Source of the DNA: an uncultured Campylobacter sp.
GTDB lineage: Bacteria; Campylobacterota; Campylobacteria; Campylobacterales; Campylobacteraceae
DNA: 7,248 nucleotides
Direction: 5' to 3'
Assembly (NCBI GenBank): GCA_938041615.1
Contig: CALISV010000219.1
Coordinates: forward strand, 1-7,248
Both the position numbers and the translations under genes were made by a program. Position 1 is the stretch's first letter, and every line of letters starts with the position of its first letter. Below, piece after piece: positions 6,761-7,248 of this stretch. Below the pieces are notes generated by a model. That model did no database searches and was not told the origin of the DNA. It worked only from the letters and a program-made list of their open reading frames with translations.

Positions 6761-7248
6761 GCGTAGAAAATTTAAGCTTTTCTTATGGGGCGAAGCAAAT
6801 TTTGCAAAATTTGAGCCTTAGCCTAAAAAGCGGCGAAACGCTTGCGATTTTGGGCCCAAATGGCATAGGTAAATCTACGTTTTTAAAGATTATTTTGGGG
6901 CTTCTAAAAGCAAAAAGCGGTCAAATTTTGATCGATGGCCGCGATCATGTATCTCTTAGCGGCAAAGAACGCGCCAAGCTCGTAGGATACGTGCCTCAAA
7001 GTGAAAATGTCGCTTTTAGCTTTAAGGTAAAAGATCTGATTTTAATGGGCGTAAACGCAAACGTCGGTACGTTTTCAAGGCCGAGCGCAGAGGATAGAGC
7101 GATGGCCGAGGAAGCCGCACGGATAGCAGGCGTTAGCGAGTATTTAAATTTAAACGTAGACGAGCTAAGCGGCGGCATGATGCAGCTGGTGCTTATAGCT
7201 CGCTCGCTAGTACTACGGCCCAAAATTCTAATCATGGACGAGCCTACT
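6751..7248 (+). CDS. ABC transporter ATP-binding protein, FecE/FhuC/BtuD-like (cut by window edge)
   Basis: The first 166 residues of the ATPase that powers the FecCD permease are present; the window ends inside Walker B, so the D-loop, H-loop and C-terminus are missing. Visible motifs are Walker A GPNGIGKST (35-43, Lys41), the Q-loop in GYVPQ (Gln83), the ABC signature LSGGMMQ (139-145) and Walker B ILIMDE (159-164, Asp163 and Glu164). The signature has Met-Met where LSGGQRQ-type proteins have Gln-Arg; the catalytic core is otherwise normal. The ATG lies inside the end of the permease gene (10-base overlap), with AAGGG at 6740-6744 six bases upstream, so the two are translated as a unit. A full-length protein of about 250-260 residues is expected. 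It should act as a dimer on the cytoplasmic face of the permease. Confidence 0.95.
   Translation, partial: MVLSVENLSFSYGAKQILQNLSLSLKSGETLAILGPNGIGKSTFLKIILGLLKAKSGQILIDGRDHVSLSGKERAKLVGYVPQSENVAFSFKVKDLILMGVNANVGTFSRPSAEDRAMAEEAARIAGVSEYLNLNVDELSGGMMQLVLIARSLVLRPKILIMDEPT

Noticed and set aside
6996..7235. A 79-codon minus-strand frame opposite the ATPase
   Set aside because: The plus strand here encodes clear Q-loop-distal and signature motifs of an ABC ATPase; the antisense frame is a by-product of its codon usage.
1..7248. Insertion sequences, CRISPR arrays, tRNA or rRNA genes
   Set aside because: I saw no transposase-like product, no regularly spaced repeats and no RNA-gene signatures in the window.

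Overview
The window looks like a chromosomal segment of a member of the Campylobacterota, most likely one of the higher-GC Campylobacter species such as the C. showae / C. rectus / C. curvus / C. concisus group. The basis is indirect: AAATTT-rich strings inside genes, frequent AGC, AAA, TTA and CTA codons, coding DNA of moderate GC by eye, very AT-rich spacers, and promoters with a good TATAAT but no recognisable -35. No species marker gene is present, so this is inference.

Layout. The left edge (1-100) holds no assignable gene, though a short open frame could be the tail of a convergent gene. A perfect 14-bp inverted repeat at 101-132 is a probable bidirectional terminator. A TonB-dependent siderophore receptor lies on the minus strand (140-2233). 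A 373-bp AT-rich divergent spacer (2234-2606) carries promoters for both directions, a Fur-box-like site beside the rightward promoter, and a hairpin that would bury the Shine-Dalgarno sequence of the leftward receptor. Rightward comes a four-gene block: a second, different TonB-dependent receptor (2607-4688), a periplasmic substrate-binding protein with a TTG start (4764-5798), a FecCD-type permease (5798-6760) and the first 166 codons of its ATPase (6751 to the edge). The last three genes overlap or abut and are clearly translationally coupled. A 75-bp gap with a strong hairpin separates the receptor from them.

How it works together. The rightward genes form a full path for one large metal-containing ligand (ferric siderophore, heme, corrinoid or another metal chelate): TonB-driven entry through the outer membrane, capture by the periplasmic binding protein, and ATP-driven import by the FecCD/ATPase pair. 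The leftward receptor would bring a second ligand, by its family a ferric siderophore, into the periplasm. TonB, ExbB and ExbD are not in the window. The Fur-like site suggests iron control.

The gene content is a recognisable iron/metal-chelate uptake locus and I see no wholly new system. The most interesting points are the putative Shine-Dalgarno-sequestering hairpin of the leftward receptor, the unresolved ligand of the rightward cassette, and the hairpin without a U-tract inside that cassette.
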